Notes: generated by a model from the letters alone, not told the origin. 6,834 nt of DNA from Pseudomonadota bacterium (GCA_022565135.1 JADFKA010000099.1:1-6834), one strand, 5' to 3'; counted from the stretch's first letter, positions 1 to 6,247 are shown. Program-made: numbers and translations.

Positions 1-596
1 GCAACAGCCATCGCGCCGTCGACAAGCAGGTAGGCGCCGATCAGCAATGTGCCCAATCCAAACAACAACCAGAAAATTGCCATGGGCATGCTGACGTCTT
101 TCGGTATCTCGGCTTCGTATTCTTTTTTAATCGGGTCGCCTGGCGCCGAACGCATGCCCAGCCGCGCCAGCCAGATCATGACGATGACGAGGCCGGTCAA
201 CATGACGAGACCATCGACGCGGCTCAGATACGAGTCGAGGAACAACGATACCGTCAGCAAGGTGACGGCGAGCAACGCCGGCATTTCGCGACGCAACGTT
301 GCCGATCGCAGTTTGAGCGGCCGTACGATCGCCACGCAACCCAATACAAGGCCAATATTGACGATGTTTGAGCCGATCGCGTTGCCGAATGCCAGCAGCG
401 GCTCACCCTGAAGGGATGCGACAACAGCCACAAGTATCTCGGGCGAGGAGGTCGCAAAGGCAACAACGGTCAGCCCGATTAAAAGAGGAGCAATGCCCAA
501 ATTGCGCGCCGCTGCGGCCGCACCGTGGACGAACCTGTCTGCGCCTCCGATCAGGAGTACGAGGCCGGAAATTACTAGGAGAGCATTGCCTGACAT
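1..596 (-). CDS. yrbG: Na+/Ca2+ exchanger (CaCA family), YrbG type, C-terminus cut by the window edge
   Basis: This is an inner-membrane cation antiporter of the calcium/cation exchanger family, expected to couple Ca2+ export to Na+ or H+ entry. About 198 codons are present, the first roughly 60% of a protein that is usually near 325 residues. The first family repeat is visible: ATSSPE at residues 48-53 (usually GTSLPE) and GNAIGSNIVN at 71-80, which together line the ion site. Hydrophobic segments lie near residues 5-18, 36-60, 76-90, 104-117 and 128-142, and another starts near 172. A charged loop with KKEYEAEIPKD lies near 155-165, and the LRREMP and LSRVDG stretches resemble E. coli YrbG. 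The start is an ATG at 594-596 that matches the family N-terminus; no clear Shine-Dalgarno precedes it. The gene is divergent from ibaG. The family call is secure; the transported ion is inferred and uncertain, since E. coli YrbG physiology is poorly defined. Confidence 0.9.
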   Translation of the reverse strand, partial: MSGNALLVISGLVLLIGGADRFVHGAAAAARNLGIAPLLIGLTVVAFATSSPEILVAVVASLQGEPLLAFGNAIGSNIVNIGLVLGCVAIVRPLKLRSATLRREMPALLAVTLLTVSLFLDSYLSRVDGLVMLTGLVIVMIWLARLGMRSAPGDPIKKEYEAEIPKDVSMPMAIFWLLFGLGTLLIGAYLLVDGAMAV

Positions 597-659
597 AGTT
601 AAGTTTTTGTAGAGTCTCGGATCTTCGTGAATCGACTTACAATCGATTTTCCGTATCTG

Positions 660-674
660 GGCCCAACTTGGGCC
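660..674. repeat. Perfect 15-bp palindrome GGCCCAA-C-TTGGGCC
   Basis: Two 7-bp arms are exact reverse complements around a single central C, in the spacer between the divergent yrbG and ibaG genes. The palindrome ends 3 bp before a TATGAT hexamer (678-683), so it would occupy the -35/-10 spacer of a rightward promoter, a common operator position. The 1-nt loop makes an RNA hairpin unlikely, and no U-run follows on either side. The protein that might bind it cannot be named. Confidence 0.4.
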
Positions 675-677
675 GGC

Positions 678-683
678 TATGAT
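678..683 (+). promoter_or_regulatory. Possible -10 box for ibaG-murA
   Basis: TATGAT matches the sigma-70 -10 consensus at 5 of 6 positions and lies 83 bp before the ibaG start. No good -35 hexamer is found 16-18 bp upstream (655-660 reads ATCTGG), so the promoter would be weak or activator-dependent. It is proposed because it is the best -10 match in the spacer and adjoins the palindrome. Confidence 0.3.
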
Positions 684-766
684 ACACAATCAGCGCGTGG
701 CGTTGGGAAGCTCCGTGGTTTCTCGGTACACTGCGCGCCCCGGGGCCAATTGCCGAAACTCACACC

Positions 767-1009
767 ATGGATCCAATTAAGATTACCTGCCTGATTGAGG
801 CCGGATTCGACGATGCTGTCGTCAAGGTTTCCAGCAGCGACAATACGCACTTCGAAGCAGTCATTGTTGCCCGGGAATTCGACGGCAAATCGTTGCTGGC
901 GCGACACCAGCTCGTGTACCAGACGCTCGGTACGCTGGTAGGAAATGAGATTCACGCGTTGTCGATTCGGGCGCACACGCCCGATGAATGGCAGCAACAG
1001 CAAGGCTAG
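767..1009 (+). CDS. ibaG: BolA-family protein IbaG
   Basis: This is a small cytoplasmic BolA-like protein of 80 residues, close to E. coli IbaG (YrbA). BolA/IbaG proteins pair with monothiol glutaredoxins to bind or move [2Fe-2S] clusters; IbaG has been linked to acid stress and envelope integrity. The class II KH-like BolA fold is indicated by HFEAVIVAREFDGKSLLARHQ (28-48) and the signature IHALSIRAHTP (62-72), whose His63 is the conserved candidate cluster ligand. His28 and Cys8 are further possible metal-binding residues, though their role is not established. The ATG at 767 fits the family N-terminus, although no Shine-Dalgarno is evident. murA begins 6 bp after the stop, a pairing shared with E. 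coli and Pseudomonas, so the two are almost certainly cotranscribed. The identification is firm; the exact cellular role is not. Confidence 0.93.
   Translation: MDPIKITCLIEAGFDDAVVKVSSSDNTHFEAVIVAREFDGKSLLARHQLVYQTLGTLVGNEIHALSIRAHTPDEWQQQQG
1002..1005 (+). promoter_or_regulatory. Shine-Dalgarno for the murA TTG start
   Basis: AAGG within the last codons of ibaG lies 10 bp before the TTG at 1016. It is weak, but it supports the TTG as the start, because no ATG or GTG lies in frame nearby and the protein aligns with MurA from this codon. Confidence 0.4.
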
Positions 1010-1015
1010 TGCGCC

Positions 1016-2275
1016 TTGGACAGGCTACAGATCGAAGGCGGCACTGCGCTTGCGGGCAAGGTAACGATATCGGGCGCCAAAAATGCTGCCTTGCCGATTC
1101 TGGCGGGTACGCTGTTAGCGACCGAGCTTGTGACCGTTCGCAATGTGCCACATCTCATGGATGTGACGACGACGATTTCGTTGCTACAGATGATGGGCGT
1201 GCAAGTCACGATTGATGATCGGCTCAATATCGAGATAGATGCCAGCAATGTGGTCAAACGTGAAGCGCCCTATGAGCTCGTCCGGACGATGCGTGCGTCG
1301 ATACTCGTACTGGGTCCGCTTGTCGCTCGTTTCGGCGAAGCTGATGTTTCGCTGCCTGGTGGCTGTGCGATAGGTGCGAGGCCGGTCAATTTGCACGTTG
1401 CCGGGCTACAAGCGATGGGTGCCGATGTTGTCGTTAAGAACGGTTTTATCAAAGCACGTGCCGACAAGCTCAAAGGTGCACACATTGTCTTCGATACGGT
1501 GACCGTCACGGGCACTGAGAACCTGCTCATGGCCGCTGTGCTGGCTGATGGGCAAACGATCCTCGAGAACGCTGCACGCGAACCCGAAGTTGCCGACCTT
1601 GCGAAGTTTCTGCAAGGCATGGGGGCATTAATCGACGGTGCAGGAACCGGGACGATCACAATTCAGGGTGTCGACAGTCTTGGCGGTACGGATCATACGG
1701 TGCTGCCCGATCGCATTGAAACCGGCACCTACCTTGTTGCTGCGGCGATGACGGGCGGGCACATTCGTGCCCTCAACACGGCTCCCGACACGCTTGAAGC
1801 CGTGCTGATCAAATTAAGTGAAGCTGGTGCGACGATAACCACGGGTGATGACTGGATCGATCTCGACATGCAAGGTCGCCGACCGCTATCCGTCGATGTC
1901 CGCACATCTCCTTACCCAGCATTTCCAACTGACATGCAGGCGCAATTCTGTGCGATGAACGCGATCGCGGACGGCGTTGGCACGATCACGGAAACCATAT
2001 TTGAGAATCGTTTTCAGCACGTGCTGGAATTGCAGCGCATGGGTGCGGACATTCAGATCGAGGGCAACACGGCGATCTGCAGGGGTCTTGAACGTCTGAC
2101 GGCCGCTCCTGTCATGGCCACGGACCTGCGGGCATCGGCGAGCCTGGTTCTTGCGGGCCTGGCTGCCGAAGGTAATACGATCGTTGACCGCATATACCAC
2201 GTGGATCGCGGCTATGAGCGGATCGAGGAAAAGCTGCGCCAACTCGGTGCGACAATTCGCCGCATTCCAGGTTAG
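1016..2275 (+). CDS. murA: UDP-N-acetylglucosamine 1-carboxyvinyltransferase MurA
   Basis: MurA catalyses the first committed step of peptidoglycan synthesis in the cytoplasm, transferring enolpyruvate from PEP to UDP-GlcNAc. The product has 419 residues, the same length as E. coli MurA, and shows the double inside-out alpha/beta EPSP-synthase-like fold. Key residues are visible: Lys22 and Asn23 in ISGAKNAALP, Arg93 in the VRTMRAS stretch, the catalytic Cys117 in LPGGCAIGARP with Arg122, the Asp in YPAFPTDMQAQ that acts as general base, and Arg398 in DRGYERIEEKL. A Cys rather than Asp in the active loop predicts the normal fosfomycin-sensitive type. Translation starts at TTG, matching the family N-terminus (usually MDKL), which could lower translation relative to ATG. 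It is the second gene after ibaG and converges with degS 29 bp downstream. It looks intact. Confidence 0.97.
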   Translation: MDRLQIEGGTALAGKVTISGAKNAALPILAGTLLATELVTVRNVPHLMDVTTTISLLQMMGVQVTIDDRLNIEIDASNVVKREAPYELVRTMRASILVLGPLVARFGEADVSLPGGCAIGARPVNLHVAGLQAMGADVVVKNGFIKARADKLKGAHIVFDTVTVTGTENLLMAAVLADGQTILENAAREPEVADLAKFLQGMGALIDGAGTGTITIQGVDSLGGTDHTVLPDRIETGTYLVAAAMTGGHIRALNTAPDTLEAVLIKLSEAGATITTGDDWIDLDMQGRRPLSVDVRTSPYPAFPTDMQAQFCAMNAIADGVGTITETIFENRFQHVLELQRMGADIQIEGNTAICRGLERLTAAPVMATDLRASASLVLAGLAAEGNTIVDRIYHVDRGYERIEEKLRQLGATIRRIPG

Positions 2276-2304
2276 GACTCCGTCAATATCACTTTGCCGA
2301 AATA

Positions 2305-3378
2305 CTAAATTTCTTCCGGGCGTTCACCAGCGATGATTGTCGCGCGGAATTCACCACCACCTCGCCAAACCAGGATATCGACCGCATCGCCCGGGTTCGT
2401 CTCTGCGACTAGCAGGAGCGCCTGCAGCTGCGAGAAAATAGGTTCTCCGTTGATCGACAAGATGACGTCACCGCGACGTAAATTAGCAGCGTCGGCCGGG
2501 CTGCCCTCGTAGACGACGACCAGCAGGATACCGACACTCCCCTCAATGCCCAGTGCTGCCCTCTCGGCCGGCGTGAGATCGTCAGGCTTGAAACCCAGCC
2601 AGCCGCGAATGACGCGTCCGTGTTGCTTTATCTCGTCGACCACACCGCGTACAAGGTCGACCGGGATTGCGAATCCGATGCCCTCAGTTCCCGGATCTTG
2701 CTCGAGGATTGCTGAATTGATGCCGATCAATTCGCCCTTGACATTAATAAGTGCGCCGCCTGAATTGCCGGCATTGATCGCGGCGTCGGTCTGAATGAAA
2801 TTCTCGAAAGTGCTGAGATTGAGCATGCCCCGACCGGTTGCGCTGACGATGCCCTGGGTGACCGACTTGCTGAGGCCGTACGGATTGCCGATTGCCAGTA
2901 CGACGTCGCCTATGCGCAATCGTGCGGAACTACCCAGGCGAATGGCAGGCAAGGTGCCGAGATCGACTTTTAGCAGGGCGAGATCAGTTTCAGCGTCAAC
3001 GCCAACGATTTCAGGCTCGGCGATTCGGCCGTCGCTGAGCTGAATGCGGATCTCGGCTACTGCGTCGACGACATGGAAGTTTGTAACCAGGTAGCCTTCG
3101 GGATCGATTATCACGGCCGAACCGAAGCTCGTTTCGACCCGAAAACGAGGTCTTTCGTCGTTCGGGGATGTGTATTCCACCAGTCGTTTCGTATAGACAT
3201 TGGCCACCGATGGCGCGCTGATATCGACGGCGTCGGCATAGCTGGCTGCGGCGCCATTGGCATTCGCACCGATGCCCGGTAGCAATTCAGGACGGACGAG
3301 CACGACAACAAACGCCGCCGCCAGACCAACGACGATTGACTGCAAAACAAACACGAACGCTGATCTCAATCCGGTCAC
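2305..3378 (-). CDS. degS: DegS/AlgW-type membrane-anchored periplasmic serine protease
   Basis: This is an HtrA-family site-1 protease that, in E. coli (DegS) and Pseudomonas (AlgW), senses the C-termini of misfolded outer-membrane proteins through its PDZ domain and cuts the anti-sigma factor RseA/MucA. With the GTG start it has 357 residues (E. coli DegS 355). An N-terminal membrane anchor spans about residues 8-28. A trypsin-like domain follows with the triad His102 (TNFHVVDA), Asp132 (ETDLALLKV) and Ser206 (INAGNSGGAL). One PDZ domain spans roughly 257-350 and begins with IRGWLGFKPDDL. A single PDZ plus an uncleaved anchor separates it from DegP/DegQ. The GTG at 3378 is preferred because AGGA lies 7 bp upstream; an in-frame TTG at 3468 would add 30 unlike residues. 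It converges with murA and diverges from petABC. The choice between the names degS and algW is a matter of lineage. Confidence 0.93.
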   Translation of the reverse strand: MTGLRSAFVFVLQSIVVGLAAAFVVVLVRPELLPGIGANANGAAASYADAVDISAPSVANVYTKRLVEYTSPNDERPRFRVETSFGSAVIIDPEGYLVTNFHVVDAVAEIRIQLSDGRIAEPEIVGVDAETDLALLKVDLGTLPAIRLGSSARLRIGDVVLAIGNPYGLSKSVTQGIVSATGRGMLNLSTFENFIQTDAAINAGNSGGALINVKGELIGINSAILEQDPGTEGIGFAIPVDLVRGVVDEIKQHGRVIRGWLGFKPDDLTPAERAALGIEGSVGILLVVVYEGSPADAANLRRGDVILSINGEPIFSQLQALLLVAETNPGDAVDILVWRGGGEFRATIIAGERPEEI

Positions 3379-3383
3379 TCTGG

Positions 3384-3390
3384 TTTCCTG
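3384..3390 (-). promoter_or_regulatory. Shine-Dalgarno that fixes the degS GTG start
   Basis: On the minus strand this reads CAGGAAA, with the AGGA core 7 bp before the GTG at 3376-3378. It supports the shorter, DegS-length protein over the TTG-initiated extension that begins at 3468. Confidence 0.7.
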
Positions 3391-3417
3391 AGGCAGAGGG
3401 CGCGCTGGAATACCAGC

Positions 3418-3447
3418 TAGCCAATGTTGCTGAGCCCCGTGTATAAT
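3418..3447 (+). promoter_or_regulatory. Probable sigma-70 promoter for petABC(-sspA)
   Basis: A perfect -10 hexamer TATAAT lies at 3442-3447. TAGCCA at 3418-3423, 18 bp upstream, matches the -35 consensus at 4 of 6 positions. Transcription would start near 3454, giving petA a leader of about 150 nt. A weaker alternative is TAAAAT at 3538-3543, which lacks a good -35 but would give a leader of about 50 nt. The perfect -10 is seen directly; its use by petABC is inferred from orientation. Confidence 0.5.
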
Positions 3448-3457
3448 GCGCCACGGG
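3436..3457. repeat. Inverted repeat CCCGTG-N10-CACGGG bracketing the TATAAT box
   Basis: CCCGTG at 3436-3441 and CACGGG at 3452-3457 are exact reverse complements separated by 10 bp, and the -10 hexamer lies inside the spacer. The two arm centres are 16 bp apart. Such symmetry over a -10 box could mark a repressor site in the degS/petA spacer, but 6-bp arms can arise by chance. Confidence 0.3.
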
Positions 3458-3468
3458 TTCCGCACCAA
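3440..3468 (-). promoter_or_regulatory. Possible degS promoter overlapping the petABC -10
   Basis: On the minus strand TTGGTG (3463-3468) and TATACA (3440-3445) are separated by exactly 17 bp, with 3 of 6 and 4 of 6 consensus matches. It shares its -10 region with the rightward TATAAT. If real, degS mRNA would have a leader of about 55 nt, and the two divergent promoters would exclude one another. E. coli degS has its own promoter and is not strongly sigma-E controlled; nothing here looks like a sigma-E site. Confidence 0.25.
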
Positions 3469-3481
3469 GTCACGGAGTAGT

Positions 3482-3494
3482 CGTCATCCTGACG
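3482..3494. repeat. Small inverted repeat CGTCA-TCC-TGACG in the petA leader
   Basis: Two 5-bp arms are exact reverse complements around TCC, roughly 30 bp after the predicted petABC transcription start. It could be a short hairpin in the leader or a dyad operator. No U-run follows, so it is not an intrinsic terminator. The support is only the symmetry. Confidence 0.2.
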
Positions 3495-3591
3495 CCAAAT
3501 CGGGGCTGCTGCAAATCTAGCAATATCGATACCAGACTAAAATGCGCTGATGAAGAGGCCCTCAAGCAATCTTTTTTCAGCCGGGCATATT

Positions 3592-3596
3592 GGGAG
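3592..3596 (+). promoter_or_regulatory. petA Shine-Dalgarno GGGAG
   Basis: GGGAG lies 6 bp before the ATG at 3603. It is the clearest ribosome site in the window and fixes the petA start, which places the twin-arginine motif near the N-terminus as expected. Confidence 0.7.
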
Positions 3597-3602
3597 TGCC
3601 TG

Positions 3603-4199
3603 ATGCACGAAGAAGACGTTGATCGCATTGATCGCAATAGACGTCATTTTCTTACTGTTGCGACCGCAGTGACCGGCGTAGTCGGTATTGGCCTCGCTTC
3701 GATTCCGTTCCTGTCTTCGCTGAAGCCAAGTGCAAGGGCGCAAGCGCTTGGAGCACCTGTCGAAGTTCCGATTGGTACGATGGAACCCGGCGAAATGTTG
3801 CGCGTCCTGTGGCGCGGCAAATTGGTATTCATTTTACGACGTACTGAAGAGATGCTCCGCCGTTTGCCGGAAAACCTGAATCGACTCAAGGATCCGACCT
3901 CGGCGATTATCGAACAACAGCCGGACTATGCGGCCAATGCAACCCGATCCGTCAATCCGGAGTTCTTGGTCGTCATCGGCTCCTGTACGCATCTCGGATG
4001 TGCGCCACTTGAAGATTTCGAAGTCCGTCCCAGCGACAACTGGAATGGTGGATTTTTTTGCCCCTGCCACGGATCGAAATTCGACCTAGCGGGGCGCGTC
4101 TATAAAGGTGTCCCAGCGCCATCAAATCTTCGCATTCCACCACACCGATTCGTCCGGGACGATCTGCTCCTGATCGGTCTGCACACGGGAGAAGCGTAA
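3603..4199 (+). CDS. petA: Ubiquinol-cytochrome c reductase iron-sulfur subunit (Rieske protein)
   Basis: This is the Rieske [2Fe-2S] subunit of the cytochrome bc1 complex. It takes one electron from ubiquinol at the Qo site of cytochrome b and passes it to cytochrome c1 by moving its periplasmic head domain. The protein has 198 residues. A twin-arginine motif (NRRHFLT, 12-18) precedes a hydrophobic anchor at about 19-38, consistent with Tat export and retention as a membrane anchor. Box I CTHLGC is at 128-133 and box II CPCHGS at 153-158. Cys128, His130, Cys153 and His156 bind the cluster, and Cys133 with Cys155 form the stabilising disulfide. SKFDLAGRVYKGVPAP (158-173) contains the Pro loop. 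The position before the arginine pair is Asn rather than the usual Ser/Thr, a tolerated change. The stop overlaps the petB start by one base (TAATG), implying translational coupling. Confidence 0.97.
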   Translation: MHEEDVDRIDRNRRHFLTVATAVTGVVGIGLASIPFLSSLKPSARAQALGAPVEVPIGTMEPGEMLRVLWRGKLVFILRRTEEMLRRLPENLNRLKDPTSAIIEQQPDYAANATRSVNPEFLVVIGSCTHLGCAPLEDFEVRPSDNWNGGFFCPCHGSKFDLAGRVYKGVPAPSNLRIPPHRFVRDDLLLIGLHTGEA

Positions 4200-5449
4200 T
4201 GTCGAGAATCGAAGCGGAGGTTGGCAAGCCACAAGGCGGCATCATGCAGTGGATTGACGAACGTTTCCCGTGGACGGAAACGATGAAGTACCACATCACC
4301 GAGTATTACGCCGCCAAGAACTTCAATTTTTGGTACGTGTTTGGTGTCCTGGCAATGCTGGTGCTGGTCATTCAGCTGGTGACAGGCATTTTCCTGACCA
4401 TGAACTACAAGCCGTCGGCGCTGGACGCATTTGCGTCTGTCGAGTACATCATGCGCGATGTTGAATGGGGCTGGCTCATTCGCTACATGCATTCAACGGG
4501 CGCGTCGTTCTTTTTTATTGTGGTGTATTTGCACATGTTCCGCGCCATGCTATACGGCTCGTACAAAAAACCGCGTGAGCTCGTCTGGCTCATCGGCATG
4601 ATTATATTCTTTGTGCTAATGGCTGAGGCATTCGCCGGCTATTTGCTGCCCTGGGGGCAAATGTCCTATTGGGGTGCACAGGTGATCATCTCACTTTTCG
4701 GTGCGATTCCGGGTATTGGTGAGGCGATAGTGGAACTTATTCGTGGTGACTACTCGATTTCGGATATCACGCTGAATCGGTTCTTCGCATTGCACGTTGT
4801 CGTGTTGCCGTTGGCCCTGATCTCGCTGGTGCTCGTGCATATTGTGGCATTGCACCAAGTCGGTTCGCTTAACCCGGACGGCATCGAAATAAAGGAACAG
4901 AAAGGGCCGGATGGAATTCCACTGGATGGCATCGCATTCCACCCGTATTACACGACCAAGGATCTGGTCGCCATCATCATTTTCATGATGGCTTTCTCTG
5001 GCGTCATGTTTTTTGCGCCGGATATGGGTGGTTACTTCCTTGAGCATGCCAACTACGAACCGGCGAATCTTACGGCAACGCCCGAGCATATCTCTCCGGT
5101 TTGGTATTTCACTCCGTTTTACGCGATCTTGCGCGCCGTACCGGACAAGCTATGGGGCGCGACCATGATGGCGGTTGCCGTTATCTTGCCCGTATTTCTG
5201 CCGTGGCTTGATCGGTCGCGTGTTAAATCCATTCGATATCGCGGCTGGATCTACAAGTTCGCACTGACCTGTTTTGCGATCAGTTTCGTCGTGCTGGGCT
5301 GGCTGGGCACGAAGCCACCCGATACCTTGTATACGATCGCCGCGCGGATTTTCTCAGCTGTCTACTTCGCGTTTTTCCTGCTGATGCCGTATTACACAAC
5401 GATCGACAAGACGAAGCCTGTGCCGGACAGGGTGGTATACCATGGTTAG
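4199..5449 (+). CDS. petB: Cytochrome b subunit of the bc1 complex
   Basis: This is the integral-membrane, di-heme core of complex III; it oxidises quinol at Qo and reduces quinone at Qi. It is a full-length fused bacterial cytochrome b of 416 residues with about eight transmembrane helices, not a split b6/subunit IV pair. Heme ligands are visible in helix B (His98 and His112) and helix D (His199 and His214). The helix-D pair has 14 intervening residues against 13 in helix B. The Qo motif is PVWY (300-303) where mitochondrial proteins have PEWY. GYLLPWGQMSYWGAQV (147-162) covers the conserved Qo region at the end of helix C and the cd1 segment. The helix-D end reads GSLNPDG instead of the commoner GSNNPDG. 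It overlaps petA by 1 bp and petC by 8 bp, so the three subunits should be made in balance. Confidence 0.97.
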   Translation: MSRIEAEVGKPQGGIMQWIDERFPWTETMKYHITEYYAAKNFNFWYVFGVLAMLVLVIQLVTGIFLTMNYKPSALDAFASVEYIMRDVEWGWLIRYMHSTGASFFFIVVYLHMFRAMLYGSYKKPRELVWLIGMIIFFVLMAEAFAGYLLPWGQMSYWGAQVIISLFGAIPGIGEAIVELIRGDYSISDITLNRFFALHVVVLPLALISLVLVHIVALHQVGSLNPDGIEIKEQKGPDGIPLDGIAFHPYYTTKDLVAIIIFMMAFSGVMFFAPDMGGYFLEHANYEPANLTATPEHISPVWYFTPFYAILRAVPDKLWGATMMAVAVILPVFLPWLDRSRVKSIRYRGWIYKFALTCFAISFVVLGWLGTKPPDTLYTIAARIFSAVYFAFFLLMPYYTTIDKTKPVPDRVVYHG

Positions 5450-6197
5450 ATTCGGATCGCTTGCGCGGCTTGTGGTGATCGCCGCGTGCTTTGTCACTAC
5501 GCTGGCATCTGCTGCGGGTGATGGCGATGAGCAGATGGATGAGGCGTTTATAGATCCCGACAATATTCCGTCACTGCAACGAGGCGCGAAAAACTTCATA
5601 AATTACTGTTCCGGGTGCCATTCGGCGCAATACGTGCGTTACAACACGATAGGCAAACACCTGCAGCTTTCTGAAGAGCAACTGGTTAACAACCTGATGT
5701 TCAATGCGGTGAAGACATTTGAGACGATGCGTGCGGCGATGCCGGCGGCAGATGCCGAGCGCTGGTTTGGCACGCCGCCGCCGGATATGTCATTGATCGC
5801 TCGTGCAAAGGGCGCCGATCATATCTATAATTTCCTGAAGGGCTTTTACATTGATCCAGATAGTCCGACCGGTGTCGATAACCGCGTTCTGGCGGGAACG
5901 AGCATGCCGCATGTCCTCTGGGAGTTGCAGGGTTATCAGAAAGCGGTTTATTCGGAGATTACTGACGAAAATGGAACGACTTATCACTTCGACGGCTTCG
6001 AGGAGGTGACCGCGGGCATGATGAATGCCGACGAATACGATGACTTCGTTCGTGATACTGTCAACTTCCTTGCATACATTGCAGAGCCAATTCGTTCTGA
6101 TCGACGCAGGCTAGGCAAATGGGTCCTCATATACCTCTTCGTATTCCTGGTCATCGCATGGATGCTTAAGAACCAAGTCTGGAAAGACGTTAAATGA
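5442..6197 (+). CDS. petC: Cytochrome c1 subunit of the bc1 complex
   Basis: This membrane-anchored c-type cytochrome accepts electrons from the Rieske protein and hands them to a soluble or membrane cytochrome c. The protein has 251 residues. A Sec signal peptide covers about residues 1-24, with likely cleavage after ASA. The heme-binding motif is CSGCH at 56-60. The PPPDMSLIARAKG stretch (112-124) is typical of c1, and the axial Met155 lies in SMPHVLWELQG. A C-terminal membrane anchor spans about 224-243 and is followed by basic residues, leaving the heme domain in the periplasm. The ATG at 5442 lies inside the last codons of petB (8-bp overlap) with a G-rich AGGGTGG element just upstream. 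Maturation requires the cytochrome c assembly (Ccm) system, which is not in this window. The protein looks complete and unremarkable. Confidence 0.96.
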   Translation: MVRFGSLARLVVIAACFVTTLASAAGDGDEQMDEAFIDPDNIPSLQRGAKNFINYCSGCHSAQYVRYNTIGKHLQLSEEQLVNNLMFNAVKTFETMRAAMPAADAERWFGTPPPDMSLIARAKGADHIYNFLKGFYIDPDSPTGVDNRVLAGTSMPHVLWELQGYQKAVYSEITDENGTTYHFDGFEEVTAGMMNADEYDDFVRDTVNFLAYIAEPIRSDRRRLGKWVLIYLFVFLVIAWMLKNQVWKDVK

Positions 6198-6234
6198 TCT
6201 CGCTCGCTGACCAGAAACAACCACAATAATCTTT

Positions 6235-6238
6235 AGGA
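6235..6238 (+). promoter_or_regulatory. sspA Shine-Dalgarno AGGA
   Basis: AGGA lies 9 bp before the ATG at 6248, in the 50-bp gap after petC. No hairpin terminator is seen in the gap, so read-through from petABC is likely. AATAAT at 6225-6230 resembles a -10 but has no -35 partner. Confidence 0.55.
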
Positions 6239-6247
6239 ATCAAGAAA

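Noticed and set aside
49..411. 120-residue rightward open frame opposite yrbG
   Set aside because: The minus strand encodes a clear exchanger with conserved family motifs across the same bases, and the rightward product resembles nothing known.
1270..1659. 129-residue open frame on the minus strand inside murA
   Set aside because: It is antisense to conserved murA codons, rich in Ser/Pro/Ala as shadow frames are, and has no independent start signal.
3379..3468. N-terminal extension of the DegS protein starting at TTG 3468
   Set aside because: The added 30 residues do not resemble DegS, would place the membrane anchor too far in, and overlap the putative promoter. GTG at 3378 has a good AGGA 7 bp upstream and gives the family length.
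3566..3578. T6 run before petA as an intrinsic terminator
   Set aside because: No stable GC-rich hairpin precedes the T-run on the plus strand; GAGGCCCTC nearby gives only a 3-bp stem.
4691..5089. 132-residue open frame on the minus strand inside petB
   Set aside because: It lies wholly antisense to a clearly coding, conserved cytochrome b gene; its composition (many His, Arg and Asn) is typical of a shadow frame, and it has no recognisable domain.
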